From Acidobacteriota bacterium (GTDB lineage Bacteria; Acidobacteriota; UBA890), in NCBI GenBank assembly GCA_022563115.1, contig JADFNY010000150.1, positions 1 through 8,429 on the forward strand: 8,429 nucleotides of DNA, given 5' to 3'. Of this stretch, positions 1 to 7,270 are shown piece by piece. The translations under genes and the position numbers were made by a program. Positions within the stretch are counted from its first letter, which is position 1, and the number at the start of each line of letters is the position of its first letter. The notes under the pieces are model-generated. The model searched no databases. It was not told where the DNA came from and saw only the letters and a list, made by a program, of their open reading frames with translations.

Positions 1-32
1 GAACGCTGGCAGTCAGCATTGGGCCGCGCGCT

Positions 33-1226
33 TCAGTAATTGATATCGATCTGCCGCCGTTGCGCCGCCGACTCGAGGATCGCGTCACACACGAGAGCCG
101 CGCGGTACCCGTCCTCGAACGTCGCGCCGTGCGGCCCCACCGGGCGGTCGTTGACGATGCAGTCGAGCAGGTGGGTGATCTCGTGCACGAAGGTGTGTTC
201 CCAGCCGATGATGTGCCCGTGCGGCCACCAGTTTTCCCAGAACGGATGATGGGACTCGGTCACCAGGACGCGGTGAAACCCCTGGGTCTCGACCGGCGTG
301 TCGTCAACCCAGAAGACCTCGAGTTCGTTGAGGCGCTCGAGGTCGAACCGAATGCTGCCCTTCTCGCCATTGATCTCGATGACCTGGTGGTTCTTGCGGC
401 CGGCGGCAAAGCGGGTCGCCTCCAGCGTGCCCAAGGCGCCGTTGGCAAACTCGACGGCGGCGACGAACGCGTCGTCGACATCGACGGGCGCCATCACACC
501 GCCGTCCGGTAGCTCGCGCTCCTCGATAAACGTCTTGGCCATGGCGCCGACCGATTTCATGTCGCCGACCAGGTAGTGCCCCAGGTCGATGATGTGCGCT
601 CCGAGATCCCCCAGCGCTCCGCTGCCGGCTTGCTCCCGGTCGAGGCGCCAGATCTTCGGTGTGCCGTAGTGCGGCATGATCCACTCCTGCAGATACACCG
701 CCCGGTAGTGGTAGATGCGCCCGAGAGCACCGCTGTCGATGAGCTCACGTGCCTGTCGAATCGCCGGCACGAATCGGTAGTTGAAGCCCACCATGTGCTT
801 GACGCCCGCCTTCTCCACGGCGTCGAGCATGGCCTTGGATTCCTCGGCGGTGCGCCCCAGTGGCTTTTCGCACAACACATGTTTGCCGGCCTCGGCGGCG
901 GCGATGCAAGGCTCGGCGTGGACGTCGTTGGGGCCGCCGTTGTCGAACAGGTCGACGGTCTCGTCCGCGAGCATGTCGCGCCAGTCGGTGTAGCTGCGCG
1001 CATATCCGTAACGGCGCGCCGCTTCGGCAACCGCACTCCGGTCACGCCCGCAGATCGCCGCTAGATCCGGTATCGCCGGGGGCGGATACATCATGTACGG
1101 GATCTTCTTCATGGCGTTGGTATGCGCCTTGCCCATGAAGGCGTACCCCAGCATGCCGACACCGACGTGCGGAGTGTCCTCGTCGGCGCCGGAAGCGGCC
1201 ATGTCGGTAAACGCCTGCTCACTCAT
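33..1226 (-). CDS. Gfo/Idh/MocA family NAD(P)-dependent oxidoreductase
   Basis: This is a cytoplasmic dehydrogenase of 397 residues, a normal length for the family. Such enzymes oxidise a sugar, inositol or glycoside hydroxyl to a ketone using NAD(P). The N-terminal Rossmann fold starts near residue 20 with a glycine-rich loop (GVGMLGYAFMG, residues 22-32). The family signature CEKPLG, with the catalytic lysine K121, is at 119-124. The C-terminal substrate domain carries Asp207, His211 and Asp214 in the GDLGAHIID segment, matching the family's conserved D-x3-H-x2-D pattern. The ATG start overlaps the end of the upstream isomerase gene by 8 bases, so translation is probably coupled. The purine-rich repeat just upstream offers several GGA/GGGG stretches that could bind ribosomes. 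Family membership is certain. The substrate is unknown; the isomerase partner suggests a carbohydrate. Confidence 0.95.
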   Translation of the reverse strand: MSEQAFTDMAASGADEDTPHVGVGMLGYAFMGKAHTNAMKKIPYMMYPPPAIPDLAAICGRDRSAVAEAARRYGYARSYTDWRDMLADETVDLFDNGGPNDVHAEPCIAAAEAGKHVLCEKPLGRTAEESKAMLDAVEKAGVKHMVGFNYRFVPAIRQARELIDSGALGRIYHYRAVYLQEWIMPHYGTPKIWRLDREQAGSGALGDLGAHIIDLGHYLVGDMKSVGAMAKTFIEERELPDGGVMAPVDVDDAFVAAVEFANGALGTLEATRFAAGRKNHQVIEINGEKGSIRFDLERLNELEVFWVDDTPVETQGFHRVLVTESHHPFWENWWPHGHIIGWEHTFVHEITHLLDCIVNDRPVGPHGATFEDGYRAALVCDAILESAAQRRQIDINY

Positions 1227-2313
1227 GTCCGTCCGCGTCCCCTTCCCCGTCTCCGGCTCCCTCTCCGCCTCCGTTCCCGACTGCTTCTCCGTCTCCGTCC
1301 CCGGCTCCTTCCCCGTCTCCGTCTCCGAAGGCGGCGTCGAAGGCGACGTCAGAGGGCGCGAAGTCCTGGCCGCGAACCATCTCCAACGCCTCTTCCGCCC
1401 CCCATTCCCTGTCCATCCCGCTGTCCTCCCACTCGATCGACAGCGGGCCCTGGTAGCCGATTCGGTTCAGCGCCCGGATGATCGGATCCCACTCCACGTC
1501 GCCACGACCCGGCGACACGAAGTCCCAACCACGGCGGGGATCGCCGAAGTCCAGATGCGACGACAGAATGCTGCTGCGACCGTCGAGTTGGAGGCGAGCG
1601 TCCTTGACGTGAACGTGGAAGATGCGGTCGCTGAACTCGTTGATGAACACAACGGGATCGACGAACTGGTGAATCAGGTGGCTGGGATCGAAGTTGAAGC
1701 CGAAGCTCGGATGGTTGCCGATCGCGTCGAGCGCGCGGCGCGCGGTGTGGATGTCGTAGGCGATCTCGGTCGGGTGCACCTCGAGCCCGAAGCGAACACC
1801 GTGCTTTGAATACGTGTCCATGATCGGCGTCCACCGATCGGCGAAGTCTCTGTAACCGGCGTCGATGTCGGCCTGTGAGGTAGGCGGAAAGAAATACAGC
1901 TTCGACCACACGCTGCTGCCGGTGAAGCCGTTGACGACCTCGACCCCGAAGCGCTCGGCGGCGCAGGCGGTGTCGATGACCTCCTGGGCGGCGCGTTGGC
2001 GAACGCCCTCGGGATCGCCGTCGCCCCACACCCGGTCGGGGACGATCGCCCGGTGCCGCTCGTCGATCGGGTCGCAGACGCATTGCCCCACCAGGTGGGT
2101 GCTGATGGCGACACAGGAGAGACCGTGGGCCTCCAAGAGATCCCGTTTCGCCCCCACGTAGCCGTCGTCGTCGAGCGCCTTGTCGACTTCGAAGTGATCG
2201 CCCCAGCAGGCGAGCTCGAGGCCGTCGAATCCCCAGTCGCTGGCTTTGGCCGCCAAGGTTTCGAGCGGCAAGTCGGTCCATTGGCCGGTGAACAGGGTCA
2301 CGAGTCGAGACAT
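1219..2313 (-). CDS. Sugar phosphate isomerase/epimerase (xylose isomerase-like TIM barrel) with a Gly/Asp/Glu tail
   Basis: This 364-residue protein is a metal-dependent TIM-barrel enzyme of the AP endonuclease 2/xylose isomerase-like superfamily. Likely metal ligands are Glu178 (GLEVHPTE), Asp209 (FNFDPSH), His235 (HVHVKD, less certain against His233) and Glu294 (SIEWEDSG). This follows the Glu-Asp-His-Glu scheme of the epimerases. The family core, as I know it, ends around the AFDAAF segment near residue 329. The remaining 35 residues are an added, almost purely Gly/Asp/Glu/Ala tail with no fold visible. The ATG at 2313 is supported by a GGAG ribosome site 5 bases upstream. It is first in an operon with the Gfo/Idh/MocA oxidoreductase. 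Members of this superfamily isomerise or epimerise ketoses, dehydrate inosose, or cleave 3-keto-glycosides; the sequence does not say which applies. It diverges from the propeller gene at 2522. Confidence 0.93.
   Translation of the reverse strand: MSRLVTLFTGQWTDLPLETLAAKASDWGFDGLELACWGDHFEVDKALDDDGYVGAKRDLLEAHGLSCVAISTHLVGQCVCDPIDERHRAIVPDRVWGDGDPEGVRQRAAQEVIDTACAAERFGVEVVNGFTGSSVWSKLYFFPPTSQADIDAGYRDFADRWTPIMDTYSKHGVRFGLEVHPTEIAYDIHTARRALDAIGNHPSFGFNFDPSHLIHQFVDPVVFINEFSDRIFHVHVKDARLQLDGRSSILSSHLDFGDPRRGWDFVSPGRGDVEWDPIIRALNRIGYQGPLSIEWEDSGMDREWGAEEALEMVRGQDFAPSDVAFDAAFGDGDGEGAGDGDGEAVGNGGGEGAGDGEGDADGHE
1222..1326 (-). repeat. Hexamer-like tandem repeat encoding a Gly/Asp/Glu tail
   Basis: On the minus strand this is a purine-rich array of GGNGAN units (GGAGAC, GGGGAC, GGAGAA and similar) filling the last 35 codons of the isomerase gene. 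The plus strand is the matching pyrimidine-rich run. The codons alternate Gly with Asp, Glu or Ala. Because the unit is six bases, whole-unit gain or loss would keep the frame and only change tail length. The array ends at the start codon of the following gene, so it is also that gene's ribosome-binding region. Confidence 0.85.
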
Positions 2314-2521
2314 GAATGCTCCATGGCCTGGTTCAATTGGGGGCCCCGGCGACCTTCACGATCGCGATTCTCAGTTCGCACATCGCGCAATTCTAGAGCA
2401 GCGTGCCGAAGAACTCCCGGGCGCTGTTGCGGGCACGGTAGGCATAACCACGAGGCGACGCCACCTCGGCGATGACGGCATGTCAGTCGCCGCGGACGCT
2501 GAGACGGTAGACTAGGTTGTC
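2314..2521. other. Divergent intergenic region between the isomerase operon and the propeller gene
   Basis: These 208 bases should hold promoters for both directions, but I see no convincing -35/-10 pair for either. There is an 8-base palindrome ATCGCGAT at 2361-2368, and the related TATCGCGATA lies at 2611-2620 inside the propeller gene. The minus strand holds a 29-codon open frame ending at a TAG at 2393-2395. Its last residues (ARNSAREFFGTLL) look protein-like but it has no convincing start. It may be a gene remnant or chance. Confidence 0.5.
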
Positions 2522-3433
2522 ATGGAAAAGTCTGCACGACCTAACAGGGTGTTGAAGACCTCCCGAGGGTGCCGGACAGGGGTCTCGCGGAGCAAAGGGC
2601 TCCGGATCGCTATCGCGATAACGGTGCTGGCGATGGCGCAGTCGTTCGCCCAGGGGCAGGAGAACGGGCTCGTCTACCCCGTCGATATCGTTGCCGACGA
2701 CAACGGTTGGGTGGTGGCCGACTTCAAGGCGCACGGACTGTTGGCCGTCGATACGGACGGCAACGTCGCCTCGATCGCGCAAGGTCCGGGCCTGCCGAGG
2801 ACCCCTCTCTACGGTACCCGCGCCGTTCTCCCGGCGCCCGACGGCGACGGCTGGCTGGTGGCCGATCCCGGGACGTTCGCCCTCTATCGGGTGGGCGGCG
2901 ACGGTGCGCTGTCGACGATCACCACCGAACTGGACATTCCCCAGGGACTCGCCCGGTTCGACGACCATTCGGTGCTCGTGTCGGACCTGCGGAGCGGAAT
3001 CGGTGCGGTCATGCGGGTCACGCTGGACGGGGTGGTCTCGGTCTTCGCCGAGATCAATAGCCCGAAGGGAATCGTTCCAGACGGCGAGAACGGTTTTGTT
3101 GTCGTCTCCCACGGCGATCGCGCCCTGTACCGGCTGGGTCGGGACGGCAGCGTCAGCACCCTGTACAGCGGCGCACCCCTCGACTTCCCCCACGATCTCG
3201 TCCGCCTCCCCGATGGCAGCTTCATGGTCACCGACGGGTATGCCAGCGCCGTGTTCCATGTAACTCCCGCGGGGCAAGTGACCTCATTCGCCCAAGGAGC
3301 GCCGCTGGTCACCCCCCAAGGGATCGCGCTGGGAGCCGACGGCACCCTGCTCGTGGTCGACCCGCAGGCCGGTGCCATCTTCCGCATCGGCACCGATGCC
3401 GCGATCGTCCGCTGGGTCGACGTCGGCTCGTAG
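2522..3433 (+). CDS. Exported six-repeat beta-propeller protein (NHL/SMP-30-like)
   Basis: A 303-residue protein with an N-terminal export signal: a basic n-region to about residue 28, a hydrophobic core at 29-40 (LRIAIAITVLAMA), and a likely cleavage after SFA at 41-43. The n-region is long, so a later start is possible, but the ATG has a modest AGG ribosome site 5 bases upstream. The mature part divides into six similar units of about 40-48 residues, roughly 49-97, 98-138, 139-179, 180-221, 222-263 and 264-303. Each has a G/P-x-G-[IL] type opening, a DG turn, a V-x-D strand and an aromatic-R-[IV] strand, as in a six-bladed propeller. NHL, SMP-30/gluconolactonase and Vgb-like lyase propellers share this pattern. 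I see no complete set of lactonase metal ligands, so the function is open: binding, scaffold or lyase. It diverges from the sugar operon and may act on a related substrate outside the cytoplasm. Confidence 0.88.
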   Translation: MEKSARPNRVLKTSRGCRTGVSRSKGLRIAIAITVLAMAQSFAQGQENGLVYPVDIVADDNGWVVADFKAHGLLAVDTDGNVASIAQGPGLPRTPLYGTRAVLPAPDGDGWLVADPGTFALYRVGGDGALSTITTELDIPQGLARFDDHSVLVSDLRSGIGAVMRVTLDGVVSVFAEINSPKGIVPDGENGFVVVSHGDRALYRLGRDGSVSTLYSGAPLDFPHDLVRLPDGSFMVTDGYASAVFHVTPAGQVTSFAQGAPLVTPQGIALGADGTLLVVDPQAGAIFRIGTDAAIVRWVDVGS

Positions 3434-3435
3434 CC

Positions 3436-3461
3436 GCGGCCAGTAGCTCGGCGGCCGTTTT
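3436..3461 (+). terminator. Weak intrinsic terminator after the propeller gene
   Basis: CGGCC at 3437-3441 pairs with GGCCG at 3453-3457, leaving an 11-base loop, and four T residues follow at 3458-3461. An alternative pairing joins GCCGC (3433-3437) to GCGGC (3451-3455). The stem is short and the T run minimal, but it sits right after the stop codon and between two convergent genes, where a terminator is expected. Confidence 0.4.
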
Positions 3462-3468
3462 CGTCAAA

Positions 3469-4950
3469 CTACCCGGATCTGACGATCGCATCGGCCTCGA
3501 TCTCCACCAAGTACTCGGAGCCGATGAGCCCTGCTTGCACCAGCGTGTTGGCCGGCTTGATGTCGCAAAACCGCTCCCCGTGGACGGTCGCGACTTGTTC
3601 CCACTGCGCCATGTCTTGGATGAAGACGCGCGTCCGGATGACGTCGTCGAGGCTGGCGCCGAGCGATTGCAGCGCGCCCTCGATCTTGTCGATCACGAAG
3701 TGGGTCTGGGATACCGGATCGGACCCGCCGATGAGGCGATCGCCGTGGGTGGCCGTCGTGCCCGAAACCGAGATTCGATTTCCGTGGCGAACCGCCCGGC
3801 TGTAGCCGGCCAGATCTTCCCAAACGGTGCCGCTCGACACCCGCGTTCTGCCGTCCGCGCCGGGCTTGGCCTCGTAGGGTGCCGGCAACGCTTCGATGTG
3901 GTGGCTGAGATCCCCCGACGCCGTCAGGTACGGCGGCCGACGGTACTCGTCGCCGCAGTCACCCGGGATCGGGCGCAATCGATCCACCGCCGCGACGATC
4001 TCCGCTCTGTCGGCGTCGTCGAGAGCGAACTCGAAGATTCTCAGGTTGTCGTCACGATGCTCGCTGAGGCCGAGTCGGGCGCCGATGATGATGCCGCCGA
4101 CCGCCGGCTGGTCGAGAATGTGACGACAAGCGACGTTCGCTATCGAAACACCGTGCCGCTCTCCGATCGCGTGCACGACGCGCAGCAGTCGCTGCAAGGC
4201 GTCCCAGCCACCGGCCTCGCGAATGAAGCGCCGGTACTTCATCTCGGACCAGGTCTCGAGCCCATCCTGGTCCGGCTCGGGCTCCTCGAGCCAGCGGTCG
4301 GTGAGAAAGCCGCCGGCCAGGGCGCCGAATGCCAGCAACGTGATGCCGCGCTCCCGGCACAGCTCGGTCATCCCATGGGCGCCCGCGCGCTGATCGAGGA
4401 GCGAGAAGCACACCTGATTCGACGTGATCACGATGCCGCTGTTGACGATCATCCGCAGGTGCGCGGTGTCGGTGTTGGTGAGCCCGAGGTGGAGGATCAG
4501 CCCCTCGTCCTTGAGCTCTTGGAGGTAGAAAAGGGTGTCGAGGTAGCTCGGATCGGCGTAGTTCCAAGCATGGAACTGCAGCAGGTCGAGGCGGTCGGTC
4601 TGCATCCGGCGGAGTGAAAGCTCGATGGCCTCGCGCACTTCCTCTCGGGTCGAGGCTCCCGGCTTCGGAACCCATTTTGTGAAGAGCTGCACGGCGTCGC
4701 TCCCGTGCTCGCGCGCGAACAGCCCAACGATCTCCTCCGCCGACCCGTAGTGGTCCGCCATGTCGAATGTCGTGAGCCCGGCGTCGACGTAGGGTTCCAT
4801 CTCGCGGGCCGTCGCCGCGAGGTCGAGTTGGCGGCCGTCACGTTCCATGTCGGCGATTTGCCAGAGGCCCGTGAGGACCCGGGAAATGCTCAGATCGGGG
4901 GCCAGGTCCCAGCGCTCGACCATCGTCCTGGGCTCGTCAGAGGCTTTCAT
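3469..4950 (-). CDS. Aldo/keto reductase fused to a RidA-like (YjgF/UK114) domain
   Basis: A two-domain cytoplasmic protein. Numbering here counts from an in-frame GTG at 4968; the ATG at 4950 is residue 7 and the ATG at 4923 is residue 16. Residues about 20-335 form an aldo/keto reductase barrel with a complete catalytic tetrad: Asp69 and Tyr74 (FDMADHYG), Lys98 (LFTKW) and His133 (LLQFHAW). The late GGIIIGAR segment (291-298) fits the NADPH-binding region. After a linker, residues about 385-499 match the Rid family: VSGTTA (401-406), TRVFIQDM (446-453) and LVEIEADAI (487-495). The usual PAR motif, whose Arg binds the substrate carboxylate in RidA, reads PAN here (472-474). The protein could couple keto/imine reduction with imine handling, but the lost Arg argues against standard imine deaminase activity. 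The start is uncertain: none of the three has a strong ribosome site. The permease gene lies about 100 bases upstream on the same strand. Confidence 0.93.
   Translation of the reverse strand: MKASDEPRTMVERWDLAPDLSISRVLTGLWQIADMERDGRQLDLAATAREMEPYVDAGLTTFDMADHYGSAEEIVGLFAREHGSDAVQLFTKWVPKPGASTREEVREAIELSLRRMQTDRLDLLQFHAWNYADPSYLDTLFYLQELKDEGLILHLGLTNTDTAHLRMIVNSGIVITSNQVCFSLLDQRAGAHGMTELCRERGITLLAFGALAGGFLTDRWLEEPEPDQDGLETWSEMKYRRFIREAGGWDALQRLLRVVHAIGERHGVSIANVACRHILDQPAVGGIIIGARLGLSEHRDDNLRIFEFALDDADRAEIVAAVDRLRPIPGDCGDEYRRPPYLTASGDLSHHIEALPAPYEAKPGADGRTRVSSGTVWEDLAGYSRAVRHGNRISVSGTTATHGDRLIGGSDPVSQTHFVIDKIEGALQSLGASLDDVIRTRVFIQDMAQWEQVATVHGERFCDIKPANTLVQAGLIGSEYLVEIEADAIVRSG
4931..4950 (-). 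repeat. Imperfect 20-base repeat, copy A (at the fusion gene start)
   Basis: Plus-strand sequence GGCTCGTCAGAGGCTTTCAT. It matches copy B (5017-5036) at 16 of 20 positions and copy C (5044-5063) at 14 of 20. Its minus strand includes the ATG at 4950. If the true start is the ATG at 4923, all three copies lie in the untranslated leader. Confidence 0.55.
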
Positions 4951-5016
4951 CGGCTGCGCTCGGGGCACGCCCGATCCGTTCGATGTTGTCGTGGCGGATC
5001 TGCGGGTTGCATCGGT

Positions 5017-5036
5017 GACTCGTCAGGGGCTTTCGG
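5017..5036 (-). repeat. Imperfect 20-base repeat, copy B
   Basis: Plus-strand sequence GACTCGTCAGGGGCTTTCGG, in the spacer between the permease and the reductase-RidA gene. It shares the core CTCGTCAG and GGCTTTC with copy A. Confidence 0.55.
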
Positions 5037-5043
5037 CAGTCTA

Positions 5044-5063
5044 CCCTTGTCAGGAGCCTTCAT
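5044..5063 (-). repeat. Imperfect 20-base repeat, copy C
   Basis: Plus-strand sequence CCCTTGTCAGGAGCCTTCAT, 27 bases after copy B and just downstream of the permease stop codon in the direction of transcription. It shares TGTCAG/CGTCAG and the TTCAT end with copy A. Confidence 0.5.
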
Positions 5064-5074
5064 CACTGACCTCG

Positions 5075-6556
5075 CTACTCCGGTGGCAGGGTCGAGAATC
5101 GCGCCTGCACGTCGACGCCGCTGCGGCGTAACCGGGCGAGCTCCCGGGCATAGATGGCGCTGCCCACCAACATCACCGCCACCCAAACGGAGGTGGAGTG
5201 CAGATACCAGGCCGGCTGGGGCGTCGAGATGTCCTTCCAGACGTGTACCCCGAGGAATGTGCCCAGCAGAACGATGCCGAGCGTGGCCAGCGACACCTGG
5301 GCGCCACGTTGCGGCAGCACGCGAACCTCCGCAGCGAGCCCGGGGTTGCGATGCGGCAATGCCAGCACCGACGCGCACATCAGCAGGAAATTGACCAGCA
5401 TGGCCGTCACCAGGATGTCGACACCAAGGAAAAAATCACCCGCCAGGTGGCTCCCCAAGATGCCCACCGAGGCCATTAACCCGCTCAGAACGATCGCCAC
5501 TCCCGGCGTATGACGCGTCGGGTGCACCGAGCCGACAAAGCGCGGAAAGATCCCGTCCTCGGCCCAGGCGAACATCAACCGCGAGACGGCCAGCAGCATC
5601 GCGGGCAGATCGTTGATCAGCGCCACCGCCGCGCCGGCGACGATCGCCACCGTCCATCCGGTCGGCAACAGGTAACCGAGCAGGCCGGGCGCAGTGAGAT
5701 CACGGGTCAGCGCCTCCTCGGCAATGAATCTCCAAGGGACCGCATGATAGACGGCGGCGGTGAACAGAAGGTAGAACGTCCCGACGGTGAGAACCGCGAT
5801 GCCGATGGCCAGCGGCAGCGATCGGTGCGGGTTGCGCGCCTCGCCACCCGCCTGGGCGATCGAATCGAAGCCGATGAAGCTGGAGAACAGGACCGCCGCG
5901 GCGGCGAGAAAGGTCCTGAGACGGAATGGAAACTCGCCGCCTTCCGGGATGACGCGGTTGTCGGCCGCCTGCACGGCAACGGCGAACTGCTCGTGGTCGA
6001 AGGCGAAGCCGGCGACGATGACCACCGATCCGAGGGCGAACATCAGGAACATCATGGGCACCAGCGTTCTTTCGTAAAGCTTCAGCCCACGCAGGTTCAC
6101 CCAGACGAACGTCCAGAGGAATGCCAGGGCCAGCGTCACCCGCACGACTCCCGTCTCGAGCATGGTCGCGAGACCGGCCTGGCCGACAGCGGTGGCAATG
6201 TCACGAAGGAACGGAATCAGGAGGTACGAGACCACGCCGATCGCGATCGACAGGCCGAACCATTGCGAGAAGCTCGCCACGAAGCCGAGGTAAGGATGCA
6301 ACGCGCGGCTGGCGTATACGTAGCTGCCGCCGGCGCGCGGCATCGCCGAGGCAAGGATGGCGTAGGCAAGCGCGGCGATGAGAGCGGGCACGGCGGCGAA
6401 CAGGTAGGCGGGCAGCACCCAGGGGCCGATCCCCGGCACGCTCCGCTGGATCATGAACGGAATCACGTTGATCGCCGCCCCCAGCATCGCGCAGATTCCC
6501 GTGGCAGCGAGCGCCGTGAGGCCCATCTGCCGCGAGAGCCCGGAACGATCAGCCAC
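5075..6556 (-). CDS. APC-superfamily amino acid permease
   Basis: An inner-membrane transporter of 493 residues with about 12 hydrophobic segments, roughly at 13-35, 45-72, 88-117, 137-156, 165-186, 213-234, 248-272, 299-327, 352-372, 376-400, 422-441 and 455-474. Family marks are the glycine-rich unwound first helix (GICAMLGAAIN, 20-30), the loop after helix 6 with the E-x2-N-P-x-R-x-L-P pattern (239-248), and the SRLMFAWAEDGIFPRF to HPTRHTP stretch (325-351) typical of amino acid/polyamine/organocation carriers. The start is GTG; the gene begins 12 bases after the stop of the DUF2461 gene, so the two are probably cotranscribed. The ribosome site is weak (GGA about 9 bases upstream). The substrate cannot be read from the sequence; an amino acid or amine is likely from the family. 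Confidence 0.93.
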   Translation of the reverse strand: MADRSGLSRQMGLTALAATGICAMLGAAINVIPFMIQRSVPGIGPWVLPAYLFAAVPALIAALAYAILASAMPRAGGSYVYASRALHPYLGFVASFSQWFGLSIAIGVVSYLLIPFLRDIATAVGQAGLATMLETGVVRVTLALAFLWTFVWVNLRGLKLYERTLVPMMFLMFALGSVVIVAGFAFDHEQFAVAVQAADNRVIPEGGEFPFRLRTFLAAAAVLFSSFIGFDSIAQAGGEARNPHRSLPLAIGIAVLTVGTFYLLFTAAVYHAVPWRFIAEEALTRDLTAPGLLGYLLPTGWTVAIVAGAAVALINDLPAMLLAVSRLMFAWAEDGIFPRFVGSVHPTRHTPGVAIVLSGLMASVGILGSHLAGDFFLGVDILVTAMLVNFLLMCASVLALPHRNPGLAAEVRVLPQRGAQVSLATLGIVLLGTFLGVHVWKDISTPQPAWYLHSTSVWVAVMLVGSAIYARELARLRRSGVDVQARFSTLPPE

Positions 6557-6568
6557 TTGCGCGGTCCG

Positions 6569-7258
6569 CTAGAACGGCACGCCGATCGCGTCGCAGAGAA
6601 ACTCCACCAACGGCGAGCCGGTTTTGCAGTAGTTGGCGAGATCCTTGACGAAGCCCGGGCTGGTGACCTGCTTCTGGGTCAGATGGGTGACGGCGATGAA
6701 GTCCTTGCGCTTGAGGTCGTCGATCAGGGGGTGGTCGACGTCGTAGCCCTTGGGGGCGCGCTTCAACGAGTCGCCGGCCAGTTCGAAGACCTCGGTGAAG
6801 CTCCTGGCGCGCGAAACCTTCTTCCAGCGCTCCGGGTCGGCGTCGATGGCCCCGCGGATCCTCTTCAGCGTCTCGCCGTCCGGATGCCAGATACCGACCC
6901 CGACGAAGATCTCCTTGGGCTGCAGGTGCAGGTAGTAGCCCGGGCAGTGGGCGTCTTTGCCCCGCTCGTGGCGAAACTGCAGGCCGGTGTAGGCCTTGTA
7001 GGGACTCTTGTCCCTCGAGAAGCGCACGTCGCGGTAGATCCGGAACATCGAGCCGCCCGATTTGCGGTCGTCGGCGCGGAAGTAGGGGCTGATGTCGGCC
7101 AGGTAGGGGGCGAAATCGCGGATGAACTGCAGCGCCGGCTCGCGCAGATCTTCCTCGAAGCGGTCCTTGTTGGCGTTGAACCAGTCGCGGTTGTTGTTCT
7201 CAGACAGATCGCTGAGGAACTTGAAAGCTTTCGGCGTCAGGCGAGGGCTGCTCGGCAT
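6569..7258 (-). CDS. DUF2461 family protein (TIGR02453-like)
   Basis: A 229-residue soluble protein of the DUF2461 family, whose biochemical role I do not know. Diagnostic segments are NNNRDWF (21-27), the SGGSMFRIYRDVRFSRDKSPYK region (67-88), GYYLHLQP (107-114) and GVGIWHPD (120-127). Length is normal for the family. I chose the ATG at 7258 because the family begins near there and GGAA lies about 8 bases upstream. An in-frame start at 7303 would add 15 residues that do not look conserved. It is first in a likely operon with the permease, 12 bases apart. Copy 1 of a 16-base direct repeat lies 13 bases upstream of the start. Confidence 0.92.
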   Translation of the reverse strand: MPSSPRLTPKAFKFLSDLSENNNRDWFNANKDRFEEDLREPALQFIRDFAPYLADISPYFRADDRKSGGSMFRIYRDVRFSRDKSPYKAYTGLQFRHERGKDAHCPGYYLHLQPKEIFVGVGIWHPDGETLKRIRGAIDADPERWKKVSRARSFTEVFELAGDSLKRAPKGYDVDHPLIDDLKRKDFIAVTHLTQKQVTSPGFVKDLANYCKTGSPLVEFLCDAIGVPF

Positions 7259-7270
7259 GGTGCATTTTCC

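Noticed and set aside
1222..1326. CRISPR-like or minisatellite array
   Set aside because: Units are about six bases, without spacers, and translate in frame as the isomerase tail, so this is a coding microsatellite-type repeat.
2361..2620. ATCGCGAT palindromes at 2361-2368 and 2612-2619 as paired operators
   Set aside because: Similar GC-rich palindromes and GATCGC strings are common through the coding regions here, and one of the two is inside the propeller reading frame.
2483..3277. 264-codon minus-strand open frame opposite the propeller gene
   Set aside because: It is a codon-phase shadow of the repeat-rich propeller gene; the plus-strand product has a signal peptide and six coherent repeats.
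3535..4617. 360-codon plus-strand open frame opposite the reductase-RidA gene
   Set aside because: Antisense shadow of a gene with an intact catalytic tetrad and clear domain matches.
4947..5378. 143-codon minus-strand frame spanning the permease end and the spacer
   Set aside because: It is out of frame with the permease and lacks recognisable protein features; the KAPD-like repeats in it reflect the 20-base DNA repeats.
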